Of a stretch of DNA of 64,000 bases, positions 45,370-55,571 are shown one piece after another. The stretch comes from Aristolochia californica (lineage: Eukaryota; Streptophyta; Magnoliopsida; Piperales; Aristolochiaceae), in the NCBI GenBank assembly GCA_029961685.1, contig JARWKL010000015.1:24335220-24399219 (forward strand), in the 5' to 3' direction. A program made the translations under genes and the position numbers. Positions within the stretch are counted from its first letter, which is position 1. Each line of letters begins with the position of its first letter. The notes below the pieces were generated by a model that was not told the DNA's origin, did no database searches, and saw only the letters and a program-made list of their open reading frames with translations.

Positions 45370-46881
45370 AAGTTTTGTTCATTCCGAGGAAGCAACTGAA
45401 TTTTCTCGTGCTATTTGTGGTACAAACAAAAATGGTGAGACTACAATTCTAGAAGTTGTTCGTAAGAATTTCAATTCTTGGGGAAGGAGGAATTATTGGA
45501 GCCAAATAATAGAATGCGAATAATAAGTTGAACTAAGTGATGTTTGATAATCAATAAATAAAAAAATCTCCAATGTGCTCATCCTTCATATTTCTTCTAT
45601 TTTCCCCCTCAAGCTAGAAGATAAGGTCAATGATCCCAGCTTGAAGTCAACAAATATTTTGCAAGCTCAAGTGTTAATCAACCTCTTGTATGATCAAGTA
45701 AAAGAAGGCTAGTATTAACGACTTCACTAGCTTAAATATTGTAAACCAAGTAACTCAAACCAAGCCAAATATTTCAATCTTTTTTGCCTTAATTTTTTAG
45801 GCAAGGATACCAAATCAAATTCTTTGTAATCATTCAAAATACCAACACAATCTCACAAAATTCATCTCTTGAAAAATCTTTTAAATAAAGTAGTTTCCTC
45901 CTTCAATTGGTTCCAACTTAGCAATCAAAGAAAACACCTTTCCTTACTTTTTTTCTTGAAATTTTTAGGCAAGGCAATCTTTGAAAAATAAATTAAGAAA
46001 AGTTTTTGAAAATAATATGATTTTCTAAAGATTCTTTCCAGATATTGTCAGTTAAAAAATAAAAATTTTCCAAGGTTAGATCATGAGATATTTTCCTGAT
46101 ATTGTTGATCAATAACAACAACTCAAAAAGTTAAGCAAAAAATTTAGCTTAAATCCGGATCTTATGCAATAGTATACCAACTTGACCTTTGACTCTTGCA
46201 ATACGAATATCTCCTTAAATATAGATCAGATTGACATAAAATTTTCTCCATATGAAACTAGAATTAAATACCTTTAAAAAAGTATAACTTCTCTTCATAT
46301 AATATATCTCTTTTGAGATCAATAATCTGATAGATTTCTAACTCTGTAATCTGCCTGAACTAAGTGCTCTTTCTTCTTTGACCAACATAACCATTGACTC
46401 TTCCGAGATTGATATCTCCATCTAAAAAACTCAGAATGAGATTTTGTTTAATATGTAAGAAAATAGACTATGTATTTCTTTTGATATATATTTCTCCATA
46501 TAAATTCTAACTTTTGATGGCATAAAATGGCTCAAAATTTGAAGCTTTCTACCGTTGCACAAAACTTTTCTGCTGCTTTACCTTTGCTACTTCATATGTC
46601 GATTTCTCTTTCTACAAAAATATGATTTCAACAATGTTTTTTGAGTTGGAAACTAGACTAAAAAAAGTTATATAATTTTCTAAATGAAAAATATGAAAAA
46701 GAGAGTGAAACATCCAATGAAATATAGAAATTTGTGAAATAAGACTTAAGGAAAAACGAGAAACTCCTCTTTGTTTTTTTCTTTTTCTTTTTCTTTTTCT
46801 TTTTCTTCCTCCCTTTCTTCTCCATTTTTTCTCCATCTTTTTCTCCTTTTACATCTCAGATCATTGCCCACTCTGATACCA
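45370..46881 (-). mobile_element. Element E2 internal region
   Basis: On the minus strand this follows the LTR at 46882-47279 and begins with the primer-binding site TGGTATCAGAGTGGGC (46881 downward). Parts at about 46390-46600 match E1 (GACCATTGACTCTTC.GAGATTGATATC) and E3. A TTCTTTTTC-type microsatellite lies at 46775-46806. A plus-strand frame at 45308-45523 has no recognised domain. A purine tract AGCTTGAGGGGGAAAATAG (minus strand, near 45602-45620) marks the probable 3' end. No retroelement protein is encoded. Confidence 0.55.
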
Positions 46882-47279
46882 TGTTGAAACTTAGGATTCC
46901 ATGATGTATAATCATAATAGAAGAGGATTAAAGAGTGAGAAGAAGATGAAGAGTTGATGAGAGACCGTTTTAGGAGGAGAAGAGGAAGAGTGGCGAATTT
47001 AGAGAAAAGAGGAGGTGATTAGGGTAATGGACTTATCCAAACCATCCCCCTTAAGTTGTATATATATAATATTAATATTTCAAGAATACCTTTCACCCTA
47101 GTAAGAGTGAATAAGAGACATAAATCATAAACTATTTATGTCAGTGCCATCTTTATGAGATGACTCTTTATTTACCATCATGCTACCACTGTAGGGTATG
47201 TGGGCCTTCTCCTTGGTCTGTGGGCTTAAGCCCATCTTCCACACACTTGGACATGTGGTTTTGGGCCTATCTTCCAACA
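46882..47279 (-). repeat. LTR of element E2
   Basis: 398 bp with inverted ends TGTTGAAAC...CTTCCAACA. On the minus strand it starts TGTTGGAAGATAGGCCCAAA and is followed by a primer-binding site. Its first 130 bp match, in the opposite orientation, the sequence starting at 52131. Confidence 0.75.
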
Positions 47280-47366
47280 ATTCACCAACACTAATGGCCA
47301 CCATTAGTGCTCAACATACGACTCTTCAGTGGCACAATAAGTTAGGACATCCTTCTCTTCAGTCAC

Positions 47367-47689
47367 TATTGAATGTTTGGAAAAGTGGAAAACTTTATTA
47401 ACTTGATGTAATTTGAGTACACGAGCCCCTATTTATAATAGAAGAAAGTAAAAAGTCAAATTACAATTAAAGTACCTTTGTCCCAATTACACCCAAAGTC
47501 TAACACTTAGAGATAAGTCCTAACATAATTAAACAACTCAACATAAATAGAAGACTAACATAACTAAAACACGTTTAAACTGATATTTTTCTATGAGACT
47601 CTTGTAAAATTCCACCATATTAATTCTGGCTCTGTGAGACCTCTTACTTTGAGAGTCATGTAAGAGCCTACCATATATTATCTTCAACT
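47367..47689 (-). repeat. LTR_B, 3' LTR of element E3
   Basis: It aligns with LTR_C from TTGAATGTTTGGAAAAG to the end at CTTCAACT. The starting TG has become TA. The purine-rich tract abuts it at about 47690-47701. Confidence 0.8.
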
Positions 47690-49289
47690 CTCTCCCTCAA
47701 ACTAGACTTTATGCTTTAGCTTGCAATGAAAAAAATTCTTGGTCTTCAATTTTATTTGCAGCAAAAAAATCTTCATAGATGTAAAAATTGCATCTTTTGT
47801 GCTCCCTTTTTCTTGAATATTTTGGTCACATAAAAATTACCACAACATGTGGAACAAAATACCTCTTTCTTGTACTTCTTCTTCTACTTCTCCCCCTCAA
47901 GCTATGGATAAAAAAAATATAGAAACCCAGCTTGGACAAAGCACAATATGAGTGAAGAAAATCACTCCTAGCCATATGACAAAACTCTATACACCAATCA
48001 GAATGCTCATAGTTTGAAACACACTCCGCATAATTTTAAAGGCGAAAAATTAGCCCAACTTTAGGGCTTAAAAAAGAGACTACTCACTTTTTAAGGGTAG
48101 TTCAAACACAAATCATCTATTGGGTAAAGAATAAAAGACTTGACTCAAGCTTGATGCTACAAATACTCCTATACTTTCTAGGTAGTGGCTCTAGGCATAA
48201 CTCTGAAGTGATAAAAACACAAGATGATAAACTTAAAAAAATATTTGTGGTAAACAACATTAACCGGAAGGAAGCGACTATGTAATACTCATACTTCCAA
48301 AGTGACCTTTTTTTTTGGAATTTTAAGAGAGACTATAATGATAGAACTTAATAAACTTGACCAAATATAACTTTTTTTTGGGGTGATCACAATTTTTTTG
48401 AGTTAACTATGCGGAAGATATACAACCAAGTAACAAAAACCCAACTTAAAAACAATTTTGTTGCAAGATATTGCATATCTTGAATGAACACATCATGGAG
48501 TGATTAAGTTGGGCAAAAAATATCTGATTAAAAGACAAAATTAGCTAAAAACTTGGATTTTAGGAGAAAGGCAAACTCAAATAACGTATATGCTTGGAGA
48601 GATAATAGGAGAGAAAATAGGAACAAATGGGAGATTTTTGGTAGAATTGACCTTTGATACTTCTTATATCAATATCTTCAAAACTATAGCTCATAATCAC
48701 AAAAGGTTTATTTCTAAAGAAATCAGACTCAAATATTTTTAATTTGATATCTATTTTAACATAAAAAATATTCGTTCTTGAATATTTAATGACCTCTTGA
48801 TTCTCTTCGTTTTGTAGCTTGACCCTTACTAACTCCAATGTGAATATCACCTTATAAAAAAATCGTATTGAGAATTAGTTGAATAAATAAGAAATTAGAC
48901 TTATAGATATTTCTTCGGAAACATAATTCTTCCTGTAAACTATCGTTCTTGATGGCATAAGACGGCTTGAAAATTGAATCTTTTTGCTGCTGCTCGAACC
49001 TCTCTTACAATCTAACCTTTTCTACTTCAAATATCAATTTCTCTTTGTAGAAAACTCCAATAGCCAAAACTATTGTTGATTTCGAAAGTAGACTCAGATA
49101 TTTTTCATAAATATATAATTTACACAATGAAAAATCCAATATGGAGGTGCAAAAGACAAGAAAAAAATTGGTATTGGGACTAATATGAGAGAAAAAAGAT
49201 AAAATATGAACCTAAACTGCTAGAGATGATAGATAAGAAAATGATTGCATTCTCTGTGGGTTGACCAAGTCAATTCACATAACTTGCTT

Positions 49290-49480
49290 TGATACCATGT
49301 GAGGTTGGGTCCAAGGCCCATCCCAAAATAACTAGCTAACTTAGGAAGCCTCTTTCCCAATTAATATACTCAAGATCTTTGTACACACTAATCCATTTGA
49401 GACTATTCCTTAACATTGTCCTTGTAGGCCCTCTTTTGTGGCTCTACATGTGGATAATTTGGGTGAAGACCCACAAATGA
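49290..49480 (-). repeat. LTR-like block inside E3
   Basis: On the minus strand this reads TGTGGGTCTTCACCC... to ...GACCCAACCTCA and is followed by a primer-site-like TGGTATCAAAGC. Elements E1 and E2 lack it at this place. It looks like an LTR or LTR fragment of another family joined to the E3 leader. Confidence 0.45.
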
Positions 49481-49498
49481 GTACATGCTTTGATATCA

Positions 49499-49837
49499 TG
49501 TTGAATTTATGGAAAATAGGAAAACTTCATTAACTTTATGTAATATGAGTACATGTGCCCCTATTTATAATAGAAGAAAGTAATAGAGTTCAATTACAAT
49601 TAAAGTACCCTTGTCCCAATTACACCCAAAGTTTAACACTTAAAGATAAGTCCTAACATAACTAAACAACTCAACATAAATAGAAAACTTACATAACTAA
49701 AACACTTTTAAACTAAGACTCTTCAGTGAGACCACATTTTGTGAGACTCTTGTAAGACTCCACGATATTAATTTTGGCTTTGTGAGACTTCTTACTATGA
49801 GAATCATGTAAGAGACTTCCATATCTTCTCTTCAACA
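49499..49837 (-). repeat. LTR_C, 5' LTR of element E3
   Basis: 339 bp with perfect ends TGTTGAA...TTCAACA. Its internal sequence is close to LTR_B and more distant from LTR_A. Confidence 0.82.
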
Positions 49838-51901
49838 ATCACTCAAATAGATTATTCCTACATTATAGTCCATTTCTAGTCTCAACTGTGAAGACTGTCC
49901 AGTGAGTAAACACCATCATACCTATTCTCCACACTGTGAAACCAAGAGTGTTGCCCCATTTTTTTTAGTTCAGATTGATATATGGGGCCCTACGAACATC
50001 TCCAATGTTCCCCGGTCTGAGTACTTCGTTACATTTGTGGATGACTTCTCCTGAGTTACATGGTTGCTCCTATTAAAAGAGAGATTAAAAGTTTTACCTC
50101 TCTTTAAGTCTTTTTGTGCCATGGTGTCTACCCAGTTCAACACTACCTTAAAAACTATTTGGTCTGATAATGCCAAGACAATTTGTCTTCAAACTTCAAA
50201 TTTTTTTGACAGGACAATAACATCATTCACCAAACCTCTTTTGTCTACACACCACAAGAAAATGGTCTGGCTAAAAGAAAAAATAGACACCTTCTTGAGG
50301 TTGCCCGTACTCTACTGTATCATATGCATGTGCCTCATTTCTACTGGCCCTATGCTCTTCTCACCGCATGTTATCTTATTAACAAGTTACCTTCTTCAGT
50401 GCTTAGTCAATAGACATCATATTCTTGTCTTTTTCCTAGTGATAAGCTATTTTCTCTTCCTTTGAGAGTTTTTAGGTGTACCTCTTTTGTTCATAATCCT
50501 TCCACACATATTACTAAATTGGATCCCAGGGCACTTAAATGTATCTTTTTGGGATACTCTCGTACTAAAAAAGGATATGTTTGTTACAATCCATCTTTTT
50601 GGAAATTGTTTGTTTCTAGCAATGTCACATTTTTTAGGATCAACCTTTTTATCCATCCACTGGCGTCCACCTAGTTTTTTTGCAGTCTAAATCTATTGTG
50701 ACAATTGATGACCTCACACTTCTTGGCCATAGTGGTGTACCTGCCCTGTCCCCTGAAGCAATGATTGACACTACACCTATGGAGTCTCCAAATTCCTCTG
50801 TGGTAAGTTTTCCTTCCTTGCCCCTTATTTTTGGTCTTTTATTTGATACCCTACCTATTACTCTTAGAAAGAACCTACGGCCTACACCAGACCCTTTACC
50901 TCTCACCCCATTGCTCATTTTTATCCAGCCATCGGTTATCACTATTTTGTCAATTTCTTGCCTCCATTTCTTCTGTTATTATTTATCAATCTTCTCTAGA
51001 GGCCTTTCAGAATCCAGGATGAAAAATAGTCATGGACGAAGAAATAGCAGCTCTTTACGAGAATCACACATTGTGCCTTGTTTCCTTACCATCTGGTAAA
51101 AAGCCAGTAGGCTGTAAATGGCTGTCAAAAAAAATCTTGATGGCACGATGGATCACCTTAAAGCCTGACTTGTGGCTAAAGGATATATCTAATATTATGA
51201 GATTGATTATGAGAAAACCTTTTCTCTTGTTGCCAAGCTGAACTCAATGCGTCTCTTGTTATCTTTGACTGTTAATTCTTTATGACCTATCTTTTAGCTA
51301 GATGTAAAAAATGCATTCCTCAATGGCAACATTAAGGAGGAAATTTATATACAACAACCTACATGATATGTGATTGAGGGAGAGTTGGTGTGCCACCTTA
51401 CAAAATCCTTATACGGTCTAACAATATTGAAAGCTTTGTCGATGTGGATTGGGCTGAATCACTAGAGGATAGAAAATCTACTTCAGGATATTGCACTCTA
51501 GTTGGAGGTAACCTTGTTACATGGAGGAGTAAAAAACAAAATGTGGTTGCAAGGTCTTGTTCAGAAGAAAAATACAGAGCCATGACACATGTGATAAGTG
51601 AGCTTCAATGGATTAAATATCTTCTAGCTGAATTTGGATCCCCCAAAGAAGACCCTATGGAACTTTATTGTGATAATCAAGTAGCGATCCACATTGCCTC
51701 CAACCCAGTGTTTCATGAGCGTGAATCATTTCAAGGTGGACTGTCACTTTGTGAAAGAAAAGTTGCAAGCAGGAATCATAAGCCTTAAACATGTCTCAAC
51801 TTATAGGCAACTCATTGATATGTTCTCAAAGTCAGTAAACTCCAAAATTCTCTCCACTACATGTACCAAGTTGAGGTTATACGATATTTTTTCACCACCA
51901 G

Positions 51902-51913
51902 ATTGAGGGGGAG
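51902..51913 (+). other. Polypurine tract of Copia-2
   Basis: ATTGAGGGGGAG follows the RNase H stop and abuts an LTR start TGTTGAAAGTTATAG at 51914. Confidence 0.8.
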
Positions 51914-52118
51914 TGTTGAAAGTTATAGACAAACCTAAGTGGCATTATTGTAATATACTATTAACATATATAAATAAAGGTTAAGAGGGAAGGTTTGGAT
52001 ATCTTCCACAACCCTTATTCTCCCTGTTGGAAGATACGGTGGACTGCCATTTTATATGGGAAGATCCTATTCACCATTTGTAGCAAGCTGGACGTTCATG
52101 ATGTTCTCTCACGCCCAA
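51914..52118 (+). mobile_element. LTR start of Copia-2 joined to a second Copia 3' end
   Basis: The first part is LTR-like with a TATATAAATAAAGG box at about 51966-51979. The last part, about 52056-52118, encodes a typical Copia RNase H C-terminus (CSKLDVHDVLSRPNstop), so it is the 3' end of another Copia element. The junction lies somewhere near 52030. Confidence 0.6.
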
Positions 52119-52300
52119 ATTGAGGGGGAGTGTTGGAAGATGGGCCCAAACCCACACGACCAAGGAAGGCCCACACATCCAAGAGATGTGAAAGATGGGC
52201 TCAACGCTCACATATCAAGGAGAAGGCCCATAGACCCACATAGTGATGGCATTGGTGTAAACTTTCCAAGGGTCAAAATATTTGAAATAATTAATTTAAA
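52119..52300 (+). repeat. Second polypurine tract and LTR start
   Basis: TTGAGGGGGAG at 52120-52130 is followed by TGTTGGAAGATGGGCCCAAA at 52131, an LTR start related to the E2 LTR (46882-47279, opposite orientation). The right end of this LTR could not be fixed. Confidence 0.6.
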
Positions 52301-53163
52301 ATGCAAAAAATAGGAAAATAAGTATCTTAAATAATTTATGCTTTGGCTTATTTTCTATTTTTCTTATTTTTAACAGGTTTTGACTTGTCAAGAATATTCA
52401 AGTAAGCTTCAGCTTGCTTCTTCACATCACTCTCACCTCCCCAACAAAAAACATTTTTTTCTAAAGTCATTTCGGGAAAAAGAGAGAAAAGTGATCTTCA
52501 TTGGAGTCTTACTAAATCAGGGGTTAGGGAGATAAGAGTTCAATCTTAATCTGAATATCACTACACCCCAATAAGCATCTAAAAATTCCCTTAATGTCGA
52601 ATCCAAAATTCTATATTCAGCTGTCAAAATCCGTCAACCCTTGGATCATGGATTCAGAGTTCCGGGGGATGAAGAACTGTTGAATTCCTTCAAGAATAAT
52701 GCCAGATTCTTCAAGGACGAAGGAGAAAGAGCTTGAAATTCTTCAGGTAATATCTGCGTAGCTTGCACGTATTTTCCCAAACTTGATTCTTTTCCCAAAT
52801 CTAAGTCAAACTCATCTAAGATAGTTCATCTCAGCCAAAGTCTTTGAAGGCCCAAAGGAGACGGGTGTGACTACGCCAGATTCGAATCACTGGATTCATT
52901 CTTGAATTAAGACTGATTCTTAGGTGCGTTTTGTGAACACACAACAAGCCTTCACGATTTATCTCAAATTAACATAGACAAAATAAGGAGCAGATTACAT
53001 GGGAGATGTTTTATTTTCTGTCATGGCAGTTCTTGAAATAACTGCTTATTTAAAAACTAGCTTATGAGGTCTCTTGACTGCAAAACCATAAAAAAAAAAA
53101 AAAAAAAAAACTGACAACAAAAATGCACAAGCTTCTCCTTGCCATCTTCATCAATCAGTGAAC
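52301..53163. other. Unassigned sequence and 3' flank of PP2 gene a
   Basis: Part of 52301-52750 may be the rest of the LTR starting at 52131. A long A-run lies at 53089-53110, close to the 3' end of the PP2 gene. No gene is seen. Confidence 0.4.
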
Positions 53164-54013
53164 CTAGGCTTTGGGTTTTATCTTTACTCCTGCAAGCACC
53201 ATGCTGCCTTTCCACCAGTCACTCTCAGTTTCATACATGCCAAAATAAACAGTCCCTTTACTTCCATGCCCAAAACTGAACTCCCCACCCCTGATCTCAT
53301 GCCACTTATTGTTCTTCTTTCTGTAAGGCTCCAAGTTCTCTCTTCTCTGTGCAAGTTGTGATCCGTCTGAGGCCACCTTGAATTTGATGGGCACGTTATG
53401 CCAACCGAATGCATCCACATTGAACTTCACTACCCAGAAGATTTCATACGTCTTTGGCTGTGAAAGATGAAAAAAGTTATTAATCTTCAAACAGTCCAGT
53501 TTCCCAGAGACTTGAACCCAGTTCACTTGCAGGAGCTCTGCACCTAATTGGAGCCTGAAGAAAGATGAAATGAAATGACTGTCAATGTTAAGTTACCGGC
53601 AGAAATGAGAGAAAGGAGCTGAGGTTAATTACAGACGTGGGTCCTTGTTGGTCATGGAGGGGAGTCCACTGCCAGAAACGCCTGTCATTGCCCCATACAA
53701 TGTTAAGGGCTCTTGCAGAGATAAAAAGGGTGTCCACCATTCCTTCTTTCTTAATGCTGCAATATTCTTCCTGCATGAATTATAATACTCACAAAATGAC
53801 ACTTTTATCAAAATAATCTTTAACATGTAACTACGCAAACAAACAGTTCCCTAATGACATGAAAAAATCCAGAAGAGCTTCTTCATTCAGTAAAATATTT
53901 TCACTAGTGAACCCAGATGATAGCCGAAGAAAAAATTTAAGCAAGAATTCTACAGTTTTTACCACTGGGAGAGCACAGTAGTGGGAACCAGAGCCTTGCC
54001 GAAGCTCACTCAT
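53164..54013 (-). CDS. Phloem protein 2-like lectin, gene a (PP2-A type)
   Basis: Three exons, 54013-53963, 53770-53637 and 53554-53164, encode 191 residues in phase. The protein is a PP2 domain of the short PP2-A type without an F-box. Motifs: SHYCALPV at the end of exon 1; ISARALNIVWGNDRRFWQW in exon 2; GAELLQVNWVQVSGKLD, TYEIFWVVKFNVDAFGW and WWKGSMVLAGVKIKPK in exon 3. PP2 proteins are carbohydrate-binding and move in phloem sap. The paralogue at 60253-61024 has the same exon structure and 3' exon phases. Exon 2 must end at AC|GTCTGT to keep phase; the GT four bases later gives a frameshift. An in-frame ATG at 54106 would add 31 residues, but the paralogue supports 54013. Confidence 0.9.
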
Positions 54014-55571
54014 TGCTTCTACCTGATTTGAGCTGATTGAACTCTGAAAACTATTTAAGATTTCTGATATGTGATGGGAACCAAAACTTGTCATGGAGGA
54101 AGGCATGGAGTGAGCATATATTTATAGCTTTTGTAAAGACTTAACTCATGGTAACAAAAGTTTGCATCTTCCATCAGCTGAGCAGGCTCTCTGCTGCGAT
54201 TTTGGTTTCAGGGATAAGGGAATGGGGGGTGGTGCAGGCTTAGAGCTTTCGGCAGCTGCGTGTACCCATCTGCTCCAAAGTTATTCTCTTTTGGCTGCTG
54301 TCAGAAAATGTTAGTCTGCAAAGGTTAAAAGTAGAAGGATTCGACTACATAATTGACTGTTGGAGCTAAAGGATTCAATGCCTCCCACTCCACCCCCCAT
54401 TACTGAAGTCGATCCCACAATGCAGATTTTCGAATTATAACAATGTCAAAAAATGATTCAGAGGGTCATAGTTCTCCAAATTTTATAGGTGACTTACCAA
54501 CATATTTAGTAGTAAAAATATGATTTATTAATTAATTTTATGAATTTTTTGGAATATATTTTTTACTTATTTTTTTTAAAAATTCTAAAATCGACTCTAA
54601 TGGCTAATTTTTTGATCATTGAGAAACGTGTTGTATATGTGAAATTCGACTTACACTTCAAGATATACTTGCTCACATGAATTTCAAAGCTCCCAAGTGC
54701 TCCCAAGTGCTATCTCAAAGGGCTAAAGGCTAAGTTTGCCATGGAAAGCTAAAGTATTTATGTTTTGTTGTTTTTAAGATCTGTTTTCAATACTTACTTT
54801 CTGAATTGTGGAAGTTGTCTTTATGCTTAAATCATTTTGGGCTTGATTATTATATCATCTATCTGGAATTTAAAAATCCTTCCATATAGCCAACTTTTCT
54901 AAAGCCCTCAAAAGCTTTGATCTTTGAAACTCATATCATTAGTGTTGTTGAAAATTGCTGGTATATGTGTAATTTGAACACTTAAGTTGCAAAATCTGTA
55001 TAGTCTAATTGAGAGTCATAAAATTTCTTAATTGTGGCCTAGATACTTGTACCTAGGAGTTGTTGATCATAAGTCCCAAGGTGTTTGGGTTAGTGCTATA
55101 TTTGAGTATTCGAGACTCTAAGTTGTAGATGTTGTTTGGATGATTATACTGAAATATTTTAATTCTAGGGCAAAAGATCTTTGGAGTGGAGTAGCAATCT
55201 AAAAATCTTTATTTTAAATCAATATAAAAATAATAAGAGAGGGAACAAAGCGAGAGAAAAGAATAAGAGAGGGAGATACGGACGTTGGAAAATTTTATGG
55301 TTGATAAAAAACCATATTTCCTTTATTCTATTATCTCACTTACAACCATGAAAGAGTTATACCAAATATAAAACTTACATTGGTAAACATGTCTAATTCA
55401 CCTCTATCTAATTACAACTTTAGAATATAATACCCTATAGTAGAATTATCAAAAGACCCTTGACCTTTAACTTCATCGAAACCATAAAAATGCGAGTATG
55501 ATTGATTCAGGTGAAGTGTACACCTATCCGGAGCGGTTACTAGTTCTAATGGGAAAGACACAATTGTAATT
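54014..55571. other. PP2-a promoter and unassigned sequence
   Basis: The first 300-400 bp are the PP2-a upstream region on the minus strand. A duplicated word CTCCCAAGTG lies near 54690-54710. The rest (54430-55560) is AT-rich with no gene. It should hold the lost 5' LTR of Copia-3, but I found no match to the 3' LTR. Confidence 0.4.

Larger units (their letters stand above)
47367..49837 (-). mobile_element. Element E3: complete non-autonomous LTR element inside Copia-2
   Basis: A 2471-bp element. In its own orientation the 5' LTR is 49837-49499 (LTR_C), followed by primer site TGATATCAAAGCATG, the internal region, the purine tract TTTGAGGGAGAG and the 3' LTR 47689-47367 (LTR_B). Near-matching 5-bp flanks GTCAC (47362-47366) and ATCAC (49838-49842) fit a target duplication. 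Removing it rejoins the Copia-2 frame at LQSL. The internal region has no protein and is related to E1, E2 and E4. A second primer-site-like TGGTATCAAAGCAAG lies at about 49284-49298, with an extra LTR-like block between the two. Confidence 0.8.
47283..51913 (+). pseudogene. Copia-2 pol remnant, split by element E3
   Basis: The left part, 47283-47366, encodes the GAG-pre-integrase motif TLQWHNKLGHPSLQS. Element E3 interrupts it, and coding resumes at 49843 with SLNCEDCPVSKHHH. Integrase follows (VQIDIWGPTN near 49972, FVTFVDDFS, an in-frame TGA, and KCIFLGYSRTKKGYVCYNP near 50537), then the start of reverse transcriptase (GCKWLSKK near 51110; LDVKNAFLNGNIKEEIYIQQP near 51300-51358). The central RT, including YVDD, is deleted at about 51420. 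RNase H remains (RKSTSGYCTLVGGNLVTWRS, ELYCDNQVAIHIASNPVFHE). It ends with PPDstop and the purine tract ATTGAGGGGGAG. The 5' part (GAG, protease) is lost. Confidence 0.85.

Noticed and set aside
45308..45523. 71-codon plus-strand frame next to LTR_A
   Set aside because: It overlaps the LTR and has no known domain.
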